From Thermoguttaceae bacterium (GTDB lineage: Bacteria; Planctomycetota; Planctomycetia; Pirellulales; Thermoguttaceae), in NCBI GenBank assembly GCA_017454585.1, contig JAFTCU010000137.1:1-9154 (forward strand): 9,154 bases of DNA. Reading direction: 5' to 3'. The first letter of the stretch is position 1. Every line of letters begins with the position of its first letter. A model generated the notes under the pieces. The model did not search any database. It worked only from the letters and a program-made list of their open reading frames with translations, and was not told the DNA's origin. Below, in pieces: positions 1 through 6,659 of the stretch. A program made the translations under genes and the position numbers.

Positions 1-2
1 AA

Positions 3-2489
3 GACGACTTCGGCGTCCTCCAAGCCCAGAAAGACTGCTACGTCAATGGCGAAGGACCGGAAATGATCTGCGCCGTCGCCTCGAACGGAACGTTCACCGA
101 CGTTTTCCCGGAATTCGCCGGCCGGTGGGTCAAAGAGGCCGACAAAGACATCATTAAGGTCCTGAAGGAAAACGGGCTTCTGTTCATGCAGGAGCAGTAC
201 CTGCACGAGTACCCGTTCTACACGCGGTCGGACGACCCGCTCATCCAGTACCCGCGCAAGAGCTGGTTCATCAAGACGTCCCAGTTCAAGGACTCGATGC
301 TCGCCAATAACGCGAAGATCAACTGGCTGCCCGAGCACATTCGGGACGGACGTTTCGGGAATTTCCTCGCGACGAACGTGGACTGGGCGCTCTCCCGCGA
401 GCGTTTCTGGGGTACGCCGCTGCCGATCTGGGTCTGCGAAAAGACCGGGAAGATGGAAGCGATCGCGAACTACGACGATCTGATGGCCAAACCCGGCGTC
501 TCGGGCATGGAAGTCTGGCTCAAGGCGAAGGCCGCCAACCCGGAACTCCCGGAAGACCTGAAGGTCCACAAACCGTACATCGTCGAGATCACGTACGACT
601 CCCCGTTCGGTGAGCTGAACGAGGACGGGACTGTTCCGCGGATGCGCCGCGTGCCGGAAGTGATCGACTGCTGGTTCGACTCGGGCTCCATGCCGTTTGC
701 GCAGTGGGGGTACCCGCACAAGCCCGGGTCCGAGGAAGAATTCAAGGCACACTTCCCGGCCGACTTCATCAGCGAGGCGATTGACCAGACGCGCGGCTGG
801 TTCTACAGTCAGCTGGCTATCAGCACGCTGCTCTTTGGCGACCACGCGGCCAATCAGGGCGACACGGCGTCCCGCGTCCGCACGTACCCGCACCCGTTCA
901 AGACGTGCGTGGTGCTTGGCCTGATGCTCGCCGAGTGGTGGGAAAACAAAGGGTATAAGGACCCGAAGGACCGGCAGATCTTCCTCGAAGAGGATGCCGC
1001 GAAAGCCGCTCTGGGTGCGAAGAATTATGAGCACAAAATCGGCAAAATGTCGAAGTCGCTGCACAATTACCGCTCCCCGAACGAGATCTTCGACAAATAC
1101 GGGGCGGATGCGCTGCGGTGGTACTTCTACAGCAATCAGGCGCCCTGGAACGCGATCATTTACTCCGAGCGGGCGATCGCCGAGTCGATGCCGGCGTTCA
1201 CCGTGAAACTTTGGGACACGCTGAAGTTCCTCGTCGGGTACGCGAACAGCGACGGCTTCGAGCCGGAAAAGTGGCTTCCGGGTGACGCCGGTCAAATGAC
1301 GCCGGACGTTCTGAAGAACGCGAAGAATTACCGCCCGATCGCCCAGCGCGCCGAGCTGGACCGCTGGATCATGAGCAAGCTGAACTCGCTCAACGCGCTG
1401 GTGATCGACCGTCTCGACGCCTACGACAATTACCCGGCCGCGACTGCGATCCTGGAATTCGTGGACGCACTGAGCAACTGGTACATCCGCCGCTCGAAAG
1501 AGTCGATCTGGAGCAGCGACAAAACCGACGCCAACGTCGAGAAATGGGACACTTACTGGACCCTCTACGAGTGCCTCATCACCCTTTCGAAGATCATCGC
1601 CCCGTTCGTGCCGTTCATGGCGGAGCAGATCTGGAACTCGCTCGTGCGTGAGCCGTTTGGAGCACGTGCGGTGGAAAGCGTTCATCTGTGCGACTACCCG
1701 ACTCCGGACGAAAGCGCCATCGACGCGGTTCTGGCCGAGCGGATGGACCTGATGCGCGAGATCTGCTCGCAGGGGCACTCGGCGCGTCAAAACGCCAGCC
1801 TGAAAGTGAAGCAGCCGCTCTCCGGCGTCGATATCGTGCTGACGGAAGCCGCCCGTTCGGCCCGCGAGTGGCTGACGGCGCACGACGCACTGATCCGGGA
1901 AGAGCTGAACGTGAAGGAGATCCGCTTCACCGAACGCGCCGACGATTACGTTTCGTACACGATCCTGCCCGACCTGAAGAAACTCGGGAAAAAGCTCGGC
2001 AAACTCCTGCCGGTGCTGAAGAACTGGCTCACGACGGCCGACGGCGCCGCGCTGCTGGCCCAGATGGAACGGGATGGTCAGGCCCAGATCGAGCTGGACG
2101 GACAGAAAGTCGCGTTCGCCGCCGATGAGCTGATCATTCGCCTCCAGGCCAAAGAAGGGTTCACCGCCTCGCAGGGGAAGAATTCAGTCGTGATCCTGAG
2201 CACGGAACTCACGCCGGAACTGATCGCCGAAGGGAACGCCCGCGAGATCGTCCGCGCGATCCAGAACCGCCGCAAGGATCTGAACTGCGCGTACGCCGAC
2301 CACATTCGGGTCTGCTTCGAGACGGAAGACGCCGGGATGCTGGAAGCCGCCAAGACGTTCAGCGAGTACATCTGCGGCGAGACGCTGGCCGACACACTGG
2401 TCTTTGAGCCGACCGCCGACTTTGCGAACGCAGAGACGGTGGAGCTGAAACTCGCCGGGATCGACGTGAAACTGACCGTGGTGAAGTAA
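3..2489 (+). CDS. ileS: Isoleucyl-tRNA synthetase, 5'-truncated by the window edge (IleRS2-like type)
   Basis: This cytoplasmic class I synthetase charges tRNA-Ile with isoleucine. The reading frame is open from position 3, so the ATG at 63 is internal. About 828 residues are visible, and the HIGH motif and most of the CP1 editing domain lie upstream. The first residues, DDF, look like the end of the editing-domain motif normally written GEDDF. Then come SRERFWGTPLPIW (393-431), the WFDSGSMPFAQ block (about 672-704), KMSKS (1044-1058), a helical anticodon-binding domain (about 1330-1900) and a C-terminal region ending without the C-terminal zinc finger of the E. coli-type enzyme. WFDSGSMP and this tail fit the eukaryote-like IleRS2 class, which in known members is often mupirocin-tolerant (family knowledge, not tested here). 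Two oddities are about 40 residues between VLGL and KMSKS, and missing zinc-ligand cysteines. Codons strongly favour G/C third positions. The gene is convergent with the next one. Confidence 0.96.
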   Translation, partial: DDFGVLQAQKDCYVNGEGPEMICAVASNGTFTDVFPEFAGRWVKEADKDIIKVLKENGLLFMQEQYLHEYPFYTRSDDPLIQYPRKSWFIKTSQFKDSMLANNAKINWLPEHIRDGRFGNFLATNVDWALSRERFWGTPLPIWVCEKTGKMEAIANYDDLMAKPGVSGMEVWLKAKAANPELPEDLKVHKPYIVEITYDSPFGELNEDGTVPRMRRVPEVIDCWFDSGSMPFAQWGYPHKPGSEEEFKAHFPADFISEAIDQTRGWFYSQLAISTLLFGDHAANQGDTASRVRTYPHPFKTCVVLGLMLAEWWENKGYKDPKDRQIFLEEDAAKAALGAKNYEHKIGKMSKSLHNYRSPNEIFDKYGADALRWYFYSNQAPWNAIIYSERAIAESMPAFTVKLWDTLKFLVGYANSDGFEPEKWLPGDAGQMTPDVLKNAKNYRPIAQRAELDRWIMSKLNSLNALVIDRLDAYDNYPAATAILEFVDALSNWYIRRSKESIWSSDKTDANVEKWDTYWTLYECLITLSKIIAPFVPFMAEQIWNSLVREPFGARAVESVHLCDYPTPDESAIDAVLAERMDLMREICSQGHSARQNASLKVKQPLSGVDIVLTEAARSAREWLTAHDALIREELNVKEIRFTERADDYVSYTILPDLKKLGKKLGKLLPVLKNWLTTADGAALLAQMERDGQAQIELDGQKVAFAADELIIRLQAKEGFTASQGKNSVVILSTELTPELIAEGNAREIVRAIQNRRKDLNCAYADHIRVCFETEDAGMLEAAKTFSEYICGETLADTLVFEPTADFANAETVELKLAGIDVKLTVVK

Positions 2490-2575
2490 AAATACGGAGG
2501 GCCGGTGTCCTCGGTGGTCAAGTTGGCAAAAAGCGTAATGCCATTAAATTGACCGGCGAGGACGTCGGCCCTCCG
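2488..2575 (-). terminator. Long hairpin between convergent genes, with a T-run on the minus strand
   Basis: The 27-nt arms 2495-2521 and 2549-2575 are inverted repeats that differ at four positions. As RNA, three of these are G-U wobbles and one is a G-G mismatch. The 27-nt loop contains a smaller GGCA/TGCC pairing. Read on the minus strand, the stem is followed by TATTTTTAC, because the five A's at 2488-2492 become a T-run. It is therefore a good intrinsic terminator for the 645-aa gene, whose stop is at 2609. The T-run overlaps the ileS stop codon. On the plus strand no T-run follows, so ileS termination here is less certain. The stem is much longer than a usual terminator and may be a repeat element used as one. 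Confidence 0.65.
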
Positions 2576-2582
2576 GATCTAT

Positions 2583-2600
2583 GGTGGCATTACTGCCACC
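2583..2600. repeat. Small perfect hairpin, 7-bp stem
   Basis: GGTGGCA (2583-2589) and TGCCACC (2594-2600) pair perfectly around a TTAC loop. It lies between the stop codon of the minus-strand gene and the larger hairpin, so a minus-strand transcript would contain both. It has no T-run close by on either strand. It may stabilise the 3' end of the mRNA or belong to the neighbouring repeat; either role is a guess. Confidence 0.4.
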
Positions 2601-2608
2601 GCTCGCCT

Positions 2609-4546
2609 TTATTCCAGCGTGATGCCCATTTTCTTCTCGGACATCCAGAATCCCTGGAAAAGAAGCCCATTATCGACTTCATACAAATAGCCACCTGACG
2701 GGAGGAAGTAAGATTTTACTTCTTCATAGTCCGGCAAGGACGAATTATCGAATTTGTCTAAATCGTCTTTGATGTTCTGATTGGCGCGGAAGAATTGATC
2801 CAGCAGCGAGGAATACATCGCGGAGCTTTCCGTCCACTTGCCCTGTTTGGCCATTTCGTACGAGTGCTGACGTTCGATCGCATTATTATCGAAATGGAAG
2901 GAAACCGGCTGCTTGTCTTTGGCTTTTTTCTGAACTTCCGCCCATACCTTTTTGTAAATTGCATTTTCGGATAACGGTTTCTTGCCATCCTTAATGGCGG
3001 ATTTCAGATCATCAATATAATCCGACTGAGACGCAATGATCAAATAGCCATCCCAAATGGTAACCGTTGGCTGGCGGAAGCGTTTTCCAGAGGCGCTTTT
3101 TTCCTCTGCAAACTCATCTTCGGGCTGACTTTCCTCTTCGACCCGTACCCAACGAATATCCTCTCCTTCGGAAACAACTTCAAAATTCTCCTCGCCTCCC
3201 AGGAAACGATCGAGATTCTCTCGCAGTTTCTTCTCATCATTGGTCGGTATCATGAGCATATAACGTTCACCGTCAAGGGCTTTCGGGTCCACATTGGCAA
3301 CGGTAAAAATGACTTTGTTCCCTAACAGACCGACGATCTCTTCCCGCAGATCGATCATCGGGCCTTTCGGATCATTTTTCAGACCGTCCAGAACGTCTTC
3401 CCACACGGATTCACGGTCTTCTCCGAAAATCGCGTCCACCAACGGTCCTACATTATCGAACACACTGAGCGCATCCACGTTTACGATCTGGATCCCGCCA
3501 ATATCCTCCGTGATCCAGTCAGGAATATCCTTATCGGCATTTTTGTCAAAAGCAACCATCTTCAGGGATTTTTGAGGCGCATCGGGGATATAGGCAAAAA
3601 TGCGCTGAGTCATATCATATCCCTGATTCACGAACGTGATCACTCCACCCACGGCTTTGATCCCATCGAAACCGGCATTGCTGAGGATGGCCGAGATGTC
3701 TTGCTCTTCTTCAGCCGCAGGATCAAGTTCAACAGCGATCATACGCTGAATTTCCATCGTGGCAATCGGATCCACGTACCAGATAATATCCGGGAGTTTT
3801 TTATCGGAACCGACCGCCTGATTGAGGATTTCGATATAAGAATCTTTTTCACCCAAAGCCTCAACATACGCTTCAGGGTCTTTCTGGAGTTTCGCGATCC
3901 GCCCCAGAATATCTTTAACAAGACTTTGCTGGTTTGACGAGAACAGGATCTCACCCCACAAAACGTAATACGCTTTGCTGAGTTCACCCGTTTCCTCGTT
4001 TTTCATCGTCAGAATATGGATTTCACTATTGAGAGCTTCCTGCTTTTGATAGTTTCCGCCATTTTCAACGACACGATCTGCGATTTTTTTCAAAACTTTT
4101 TTGGTTTCAAAGGTTTTGTCGCCGACGTTAACCACCAGAACAAGACCGTAGCTTTCATTTTTAATTTTCTGCGTGGAAATGGCGATTTCAGAATCGGTCA
4201 TTTCAATGATTTCTTCCATCGAAACCCCCAGCCGGTTTTCCAGCGTGGAGAATATTTCAGAAAACTGCTTGCGGAACAGCTTGGTGAACTCGGTCATATC
4301 TTCGCGAGCCATCATTTTTCCCATGGCGGTCTTGTCCCAGGATTCATCCAGAGCGTGAATGTCACGAATGGAAATGAAAGATGCGGCAGACTGAGGAAGT
4401 AACAGATCCGCTGAAATGAATGCGCCTTCTTCATTGGGCGCTTCCGTATTGGAATCCTCTTTCGCGAGTACTGAAACTCCACACAACAAAATGGCCAGGA
4501 GACTCACTACCCTAAGGAAAAATAAACTGGTAACGTTTTTTTTCAT
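2609..4546 (-). CDS. Exported 645-aa protein of unknown function, DUF3352-like opening
   Basis: The ATG at 4546 is preferred over the in-frame ATG 33 bases upstream (4579). It has AAAGGG six bases before it and opens a textbook signal peptide: MKKN, a hydrophobic core to about residue 26, and a VLA cleavage site after residue 28. The upstream ATG is poorly spaced from any Shine-Dalgarno sequence and sits in a hairpin stem. The mature protein is acidic and has no further obvious membrane segment, so it is probably periplasmic or surface-located. Residues 48-79 (LLLPQS..SFISI.D..ALDESWDKTAMGKMM) resemble the N-terminus of planctomycetal DUF3352-like proteins. This is recalled similarity, not a search result. 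An acidic, low-complexity stretch follows the middle of the protein. No catalytic motif was recognised, so no function is assigned. Codon use is clearly more AT-rich than in ileS or the 754-aa gene. The gene is divergent from the NfeD/SPFH operon. Confidence 0.88.
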   Translation of the reverse strand: MKKNVTSLFFLRVVSLLAILLCGVSVLAKEDSNTEAPNEEGAFISADLLLPQSAASFISIRDIHALDESWDKTAMGKMMAREDMTEFTKLFRKQFSEIFSTLENRLGVSMEEIIEMTDSEIAISTQKIKNESYGLVLVVNVGDKTFETKKVLKKIADRVVENGGNYQKQEALNSEIHILTMKNEETGELSKAYYVLWGEILFSSNQQSLVKDILGRIAKLQKDPEAYVEALGEKDSYIEILNQAVGSDKKLPDIIWYVDPIATMEIQRMIAVELDPAAEEEQDISAILSNAGFDGIKAVGGVITFVNQGYDMTQRIFAYIPDAPQKSLKMVAFDKNADKDIPDWITEDIGGIQIVNVDALSVFDNVGPLVDAIFGEDRESVWEDVLDGLKNDPKGPMIDLREEIVGLLGNKVIFTVANVDPKALDGERYMLMIPTNDEKKLRENLDRFLGGEENFEVVSEGEDIRWVRVEEESQPEDEFAEEKSASGKRFRQPTVTIWDGYLIIASQSDYIDDLKSAIKDGKKPLSENAIYKKVWAEVQKKAKDKQPVSFHFDNNAIERQHSYEMAKQGKWTESSAMYSSLLDQFFRANQNIKDDLDKFDNSSLPDYEEVKSYFLPSGGYLYEVDNGLLFQGFWMSEKKMGITLE

Positions 4547-4575
4547 AATGAACCCTTTATGAAAAATTAATTTCA

Positions 4576-4615
4576 GCATTTCCTGTCATTCTCTTCCTTC
4601 GCCTGACAGAAATGC
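4576..4615 (-). promoter_or_regulatory. Leader hairpin, 12-bp stem with one bulge
   Basis: Positions 4576-4588 and 4604-4615 pair over 12 bp with a single bulged C on the 4576-4588 arm and a 15-nt loop. On the minus-strand RNA the loop is purine-rich (GGCGAAGGAAGAGAA). The structure ends about 30 nt before the preferred start codon at 4546 and encloses the alternative ATG at 4579. It could affect translation, RNA stability or processing of the 645-aa gene. No known riboswitch class is recognised. Confidence 0.5.
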
Positions 4616-4616
4616 C

Positions 4617-4695
4617 AAAAGGGGTTTAATGTGCTTCCCCCTTGTAACTCACCAAACAAAAGGTGGTTCTCAAGTCCAGAGTCATAAGGGGGCAC
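4617..4695 (-). promoter_or_regulatory. Potentially structured leader with alternative pairings
   Basis: On the minus strand, GTGC (4695-4692) pairs with GCAC (4634-4631), and CCCCTT (4691-4686) pairs with AAGGGG (4643-4638) with a 3-nt bulge. This stem encloses a small CTC/GAG hairpin (4669-4681) and a larger one (4646-4653 with 4662-4668). Together they suggest a three-way junction. The AAGGGG strand could instead pair with CCCCTT inside 4617-4624, just downstream, giving two mutually exclusive folds. Whether the transcript begins early enough to contain the whole structure is unknown. No established riboswitch family is recognised. Confidence 0.35.
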
Positions 4696-4726
4696 AAGTA
4701 TATAATTTCCCATAAAATATATACTT
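4696..4726. promoter_or_regulatory. Operator-like 9-bp perfect inverted repeat
   Basis: AAGTATATA (4696-4704) and TATATACTT (4718-4726) are perfect inverted repeats separated by 13 bp. The half-site centres are 22 bp apart, about two helical turns, as expected for a dimeric regulator. Each half contains a TATACT hexamer reading outward, so either could also act as a -10 box. The minus-strand copy (4702-4697) would start a transcript near 4690 toward the 645-aa gene, but no good -35 box is seen. Repressor site or promoter is inference. Confidence 0.4.
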
Positions 4727-4925
4727 TTTACCGATTTTAATATTTTCGGCAGATTTTCCGAGGAAATTTTTTCAAATTTTATTCTTTGTTAAATTTTTTT
4801 GAAAAAAAACGAGACGACTTTGTTTCTGATTCGTCATATTTAATGGAGCAGGGGACTGATGCCGAAGCCAGGAATGAAAATTTGGGGAATCTTGTGGATT
4901 TTTCCAAAAAATTTTCCCCCGACCC

Positions 4926-4954
4926 TTGAAATTTTCGTTTCTTTATGTTAAAAT
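4926..4954 (+). promoter_or_regulatory. Sigma70-type promoter for the NfeD/SPFH operon
   Basis: TTGAAA (4926-4931) and TAAAAT (4949-4954) are separated by exactly 17 bp, and a TG dinucleotide one base before the -10 box gives an extended -10. A transcript would begin near 4961, leaving a leader of about 30 nt. An AAAGGAG ribosome-binding site (4978-4984) lies six bases before the ATG at 4991. Confidence 0.65.
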
Positions 4955-4990
4955 TCAGAAAATAAAAAGTTTAAGAGAAAGGAGACGTTT

Positions 4991-5452
4991 ATGGATTCTT
5001 TTTTCAATTTGACTCCCACTCTCAATCAAATGTTATGGTTTTGGGGCATCGCGATCGTGTTTTTCGCCATGGTCGAGATCATCACGCCCGCACTGGTCAC
5101 TATTTGGTTTGTGGTTGGAGGTCTTGCTGCGCTGATCGCCGCGCTCTGCGGAGCGTCCCTTGTCATACAGCTATCTATTTTCCTGGGCGTTACGGTTTCG
5201 TTGCTCATCTTTTGCCGTCCGATAGTAAAAGATTTGCTGAAGGTCAAAACGGTCGCGACCAATGCCAGTACTTTAATTGGTCAAAAAGGAGTGGTCATTG
5301 AAGCGATTAATAACATCCGGTCGAAAGGATACGTAAAAATCAGCGGTCTGGAATTCCGGGCGAAATCAGTCAACGATGAGGAAATTCCGGCAGATTCCAT
5401 CGTTCTGGTGGAACGAATCGAAGGAAACACTTTATACGTAACCAAAGTCTGA
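4991..5452 (+). CDS. Short NfeD-family membrane protein (YbbJ-like), partner of an SPFH protein
   Basis: At 153 residues this is the short NfeD form without the N-terminal ClpP-like protease domain of long NfeD proteins. Hydrophobic membrane segments lie at about residues 14-32, 36-53 and 57-75. A soluble beta-rich OB-fold domain follows from about residue 90. It shows LIGQKGVVIEAI (95-106), YVKISGLEFRAKS (114-126) and a final segment ending in GNTLYVTKV, the usual order for this domain. The start is well supported by AAAGGAG six bases upstream and a good promoter. The next gene, 56 bp downstream, encodes an SPFH protein. In many bacteria these two families are co-encoded and thought to act together in membrane microdomains or membrane quality control. 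The exact role here is inferred from that association. Confidence 0.92.
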   Translation: MDSFFNLTPTLNQMLWFWGIAIVFFAMVEIITPALVTIWFVVGGLAALIAALCGASLVIQLSIFLGVTVSLLIFCRPIVKDLLKVKTVATNASTLIGQKGVVIEAINNIRSKGYVKISGLEFRAKSVNDEEIPADSIVLVERIEGNTLYVTKV

Positions 5453-5508
5453 AATCTGCTTTCAACTGTATTCAACCTTTGTAACCATAATACGAAAGGA
5501 ACCTTAAA

Positions 5509-6441
5509 ATGGATGGTGGAACAATCATTGGAATTTGTTGTACTTTGGCGTTTATACTGGTCGTGATCATCATCCTGTGTGCGCGTATTGTACCGCAATC
5601 ACAGGAGTACATCATTGAACGACTTGGAAGTTTTCAGAATCGTTGGGATGCCGGTCTTCACTTCCTCGCTCCGTTCATTGATCGCGTTGTGAACCGGGTC
5701 TCGATGAAAGAGAGCGTTCTGGACTATGACCCGCAGCCTGTGATCACGAAAGATAACGTGACGATCCAAATCGACTCCATCGTGTTTTATCAGGTGATGG
5801 ACTCCAAGCAATACACCTACGGCGCGAACAATCCGATCAACGTCATGCGTCAGCTTACGGCCACCACGCTGCGTAACGTCGTGGGTGAAATGGATCTGGA
5901 TGAAACGCTGACCTCCCGTGATGTCATCAATGGGAAAATTACGCGCATCCTCGACGAAGCCACCGACAAATGGGGCATCAAAGTGAACCGTGTCGAGCTG
6001 AAAAACATTCTGCCGCCGAAACCCATTCAGGAAGCGATGGAAAAGCAGATGAAAGCCGAACGTGAACGCCGTGAAGCGATCCTTCAGGCCGAAGGACGCA
6101 AGAAGAGCGAGATCCTCATCGCCGAAGGTGAAAAGCAGGCACAAATTCTCCGTGCCGAAGCCGAAAAGGAACAGGCGATCCTGAAGGCTCAGGCCGAAAA
6201 GGAAAAGCAGGTCCTCGAAGCGACCGGGCGCGCGGACGCCATTCTGCTGGTTCAAAAAGCGCTCGCCGACAGTATCAAGATGCTGAACGAAGCCAATCCG
6301 TCTCAGGAAGTGCTGACGCTGAAGTCCCTCGAGGCCTTCACGAAAGCGGCCGACGGCAAAGCGACGAAACTCATCATTCCGAGCCAGATCCAGGGCGTCG
6401 CGGGTCTCGCCTCCGCGCTGAAAGAAATCGTGAAAGAGTGA
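5509..6441 (+). CDS. qmcA: SPFH/Band 7 (stomatin-like) membrane protein, QmcA-like
   Basis: This 310-residue protein is a membrane-anchored scaffold of the prohibitin/stomatin superfamily, expected to oligomerise at the cytoplasmic membrane. One N-terminal membrane segment spans about residues 5-26. The SPFH domain begins at IVPQSQEYIIERLG (27-40) and includes the conserved VVGEMDLDETLTSRDVIN block (124-141) and WGIKVNRVELKNILPP (155-170). A highly charged Glu/Ala/Lys/Arg coiled coil at about 173-245 has repeated AEGEKQ/AEAEKE units. Length and order match E. coli QmcA (about 305 aa). AAAGGA eight bases upstream supports the start. It is the second gene of the NfeD operon, with no promoter or terminator seen in the 56-bp gap. 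The first codons are more AT-rich than the last two thirds. The symbol reflects family resemblance, and strict orthology is not shown. Confidence 0.95.
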   Translation: MDGGTIIGICCTLAFILVVIIILCARIVPQSQEYIIERLGSFQNRWDAGLHFLAPFIDRVVNRVSMKESVLDYDPQPVITKDNVTIQIDSIVFYQVMDSKQYTYGANNPINVMRQLTATTLRNVVGEMDLDETLTSRDVINGKITRILDEATDKWGIKVNRVELKNILPPKPIQEAMEKQMKAERERREAILQAEGRKKSEILIAEGEKQAQILRAEAEKEQAILKAQAEKEKQVLEATGRADAILLVQKALADSIKMLNEANPSQEVLTLKSLEAFTKAADGKATKLIIPSQIQGVAGLASALKEIVKE

Positions 6442-6458
6442 TACGGGTTTTCTTTTGT

Positions 6459-6598
6459 ACCCCCCAATGAAAAGGCTCCCCTGAAAGGGGGGCTGGCTCG
6501 CGCAGCGAGACTGGGGGGTTCCGAAACCGGGAAAGATTTCACCGCCTCTTGAACCCCTCCACCGCCTTCGGCGGTCCCCCTCCCCTTCCAGGGGAGGC
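6459..6598. repeat. Pair of inverted REP-like units with double hairpins
   Basis: Two related units lie head to head. Unit 1 has an outer stem pairing 6459-6466 with 6512-6519. Inside are a CTCCCCT/AGGGGGG hairpin (6476-6492, GAA loop) and a CTCGC/GCGAG hairpin (6497-6509, GCA loop). Unit 2, in the opposite orientation, has ACCGCC/GGCGGT (6561-6575, TTC loop) and CTCCCCT/AGGGGAG (6580-6596, TCC loop). The reverse complement of unit 2 aligns with unit 1 from AGGCTCCCCT to GGGGTT, differing mostly in the middle hairpin with pairing preserved. It resembles a BIME-type pair of repetitive extragenic palindromes. It directly follows the SPFH gene and may also stabilise or end that transcript, though no T-run is attached. 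Confidence 0.7.
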
Positions 6599-6615
6599 TT
6601 TGCGTTTAAAGCACA

Positions 6616-6656
6616 CCTAATTCATCATCCTAATTCATCATTCATCATTCATCATT
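6616..6656 (-). repeat. Degenerate tandem heptanucleotide tract
   Basis: Read on the minus strand this is three AATGATG units, AATTAGG, a six-base ATGATG (one A missing) and AATTAGG: six units in 41 bases. The same heptad family, on the opposite strand, fills the loop of the inverted repeat at 8937-9035. The tract ends three bases before the start codon of the 754-aa gene and displaces any Shine-Dalgarno sequence. Confidence 0.75.
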
Positions 6657-6659
6657 GAA

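Larger units (their letters stand above)
4547..4990. promoter_or_regulatory. AT-rich divergent intergenic control region
   Basis: This 444-bp stretch separates the minus-strand 645-aa gene from the plus-strand NfeD/SPFH operon and contains no convincing gene. Its right half has long A and T runs (about 4765-4809) and a promoter for the operon. Its left part carries several inverted repeats that would lie in the leader of the minus-strand gene. GGGGAA (4884-4889) and TTCCCC (4914-4919) form a further inverted repeat just upstream of the operon's -35 box and could be an upstream regulatory site. Confidence 0.6.

Noticed and set aside
1688..2128. Alternative plus-strand frame inside ileS
   Set aside because: Its Arg/Gly/Pro-rich low-complexity translation is typical of an out-of-frame reading of a GC-rich gene, and the ileS frame continues through it.
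4547..4579. Start of the 645-aa gene at the upstream ATG (4579)
   Set aside because: It would add eleven residues before a standard MKKN signal peptide, has no well-spaced Shine-Dalgarno sequence, and sits in a hairpin stem. The ATG at 4546 has AAAGGG at good spacing.
4859..4948. Possible 29-codon small protein starting at the ATG at 4859, with AGGGG upstream
   Set aside because: It runs through an inverted repeat and the operon promoter's -35 and spacer, and has no supporting features. The spacing of AGGGG to the ATG is short.
5599..6255. Minus-strand 218-codon open frame opposite the SPFH gene
   Set aside because: Its Leu/Phe-rich repeats are the complement of the coiled-coil codons, and the plus-strand gene is unmistakable.
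6459..6598. Simple rho-independent terminator for the NfeD/SPFH operon
   Set aside because: The stems are GC-rich but none is followed by a T-run on the plus strand, and the two-unit symmetry fits a repeat pair better. A secondary role in ending the transcript remains possible.
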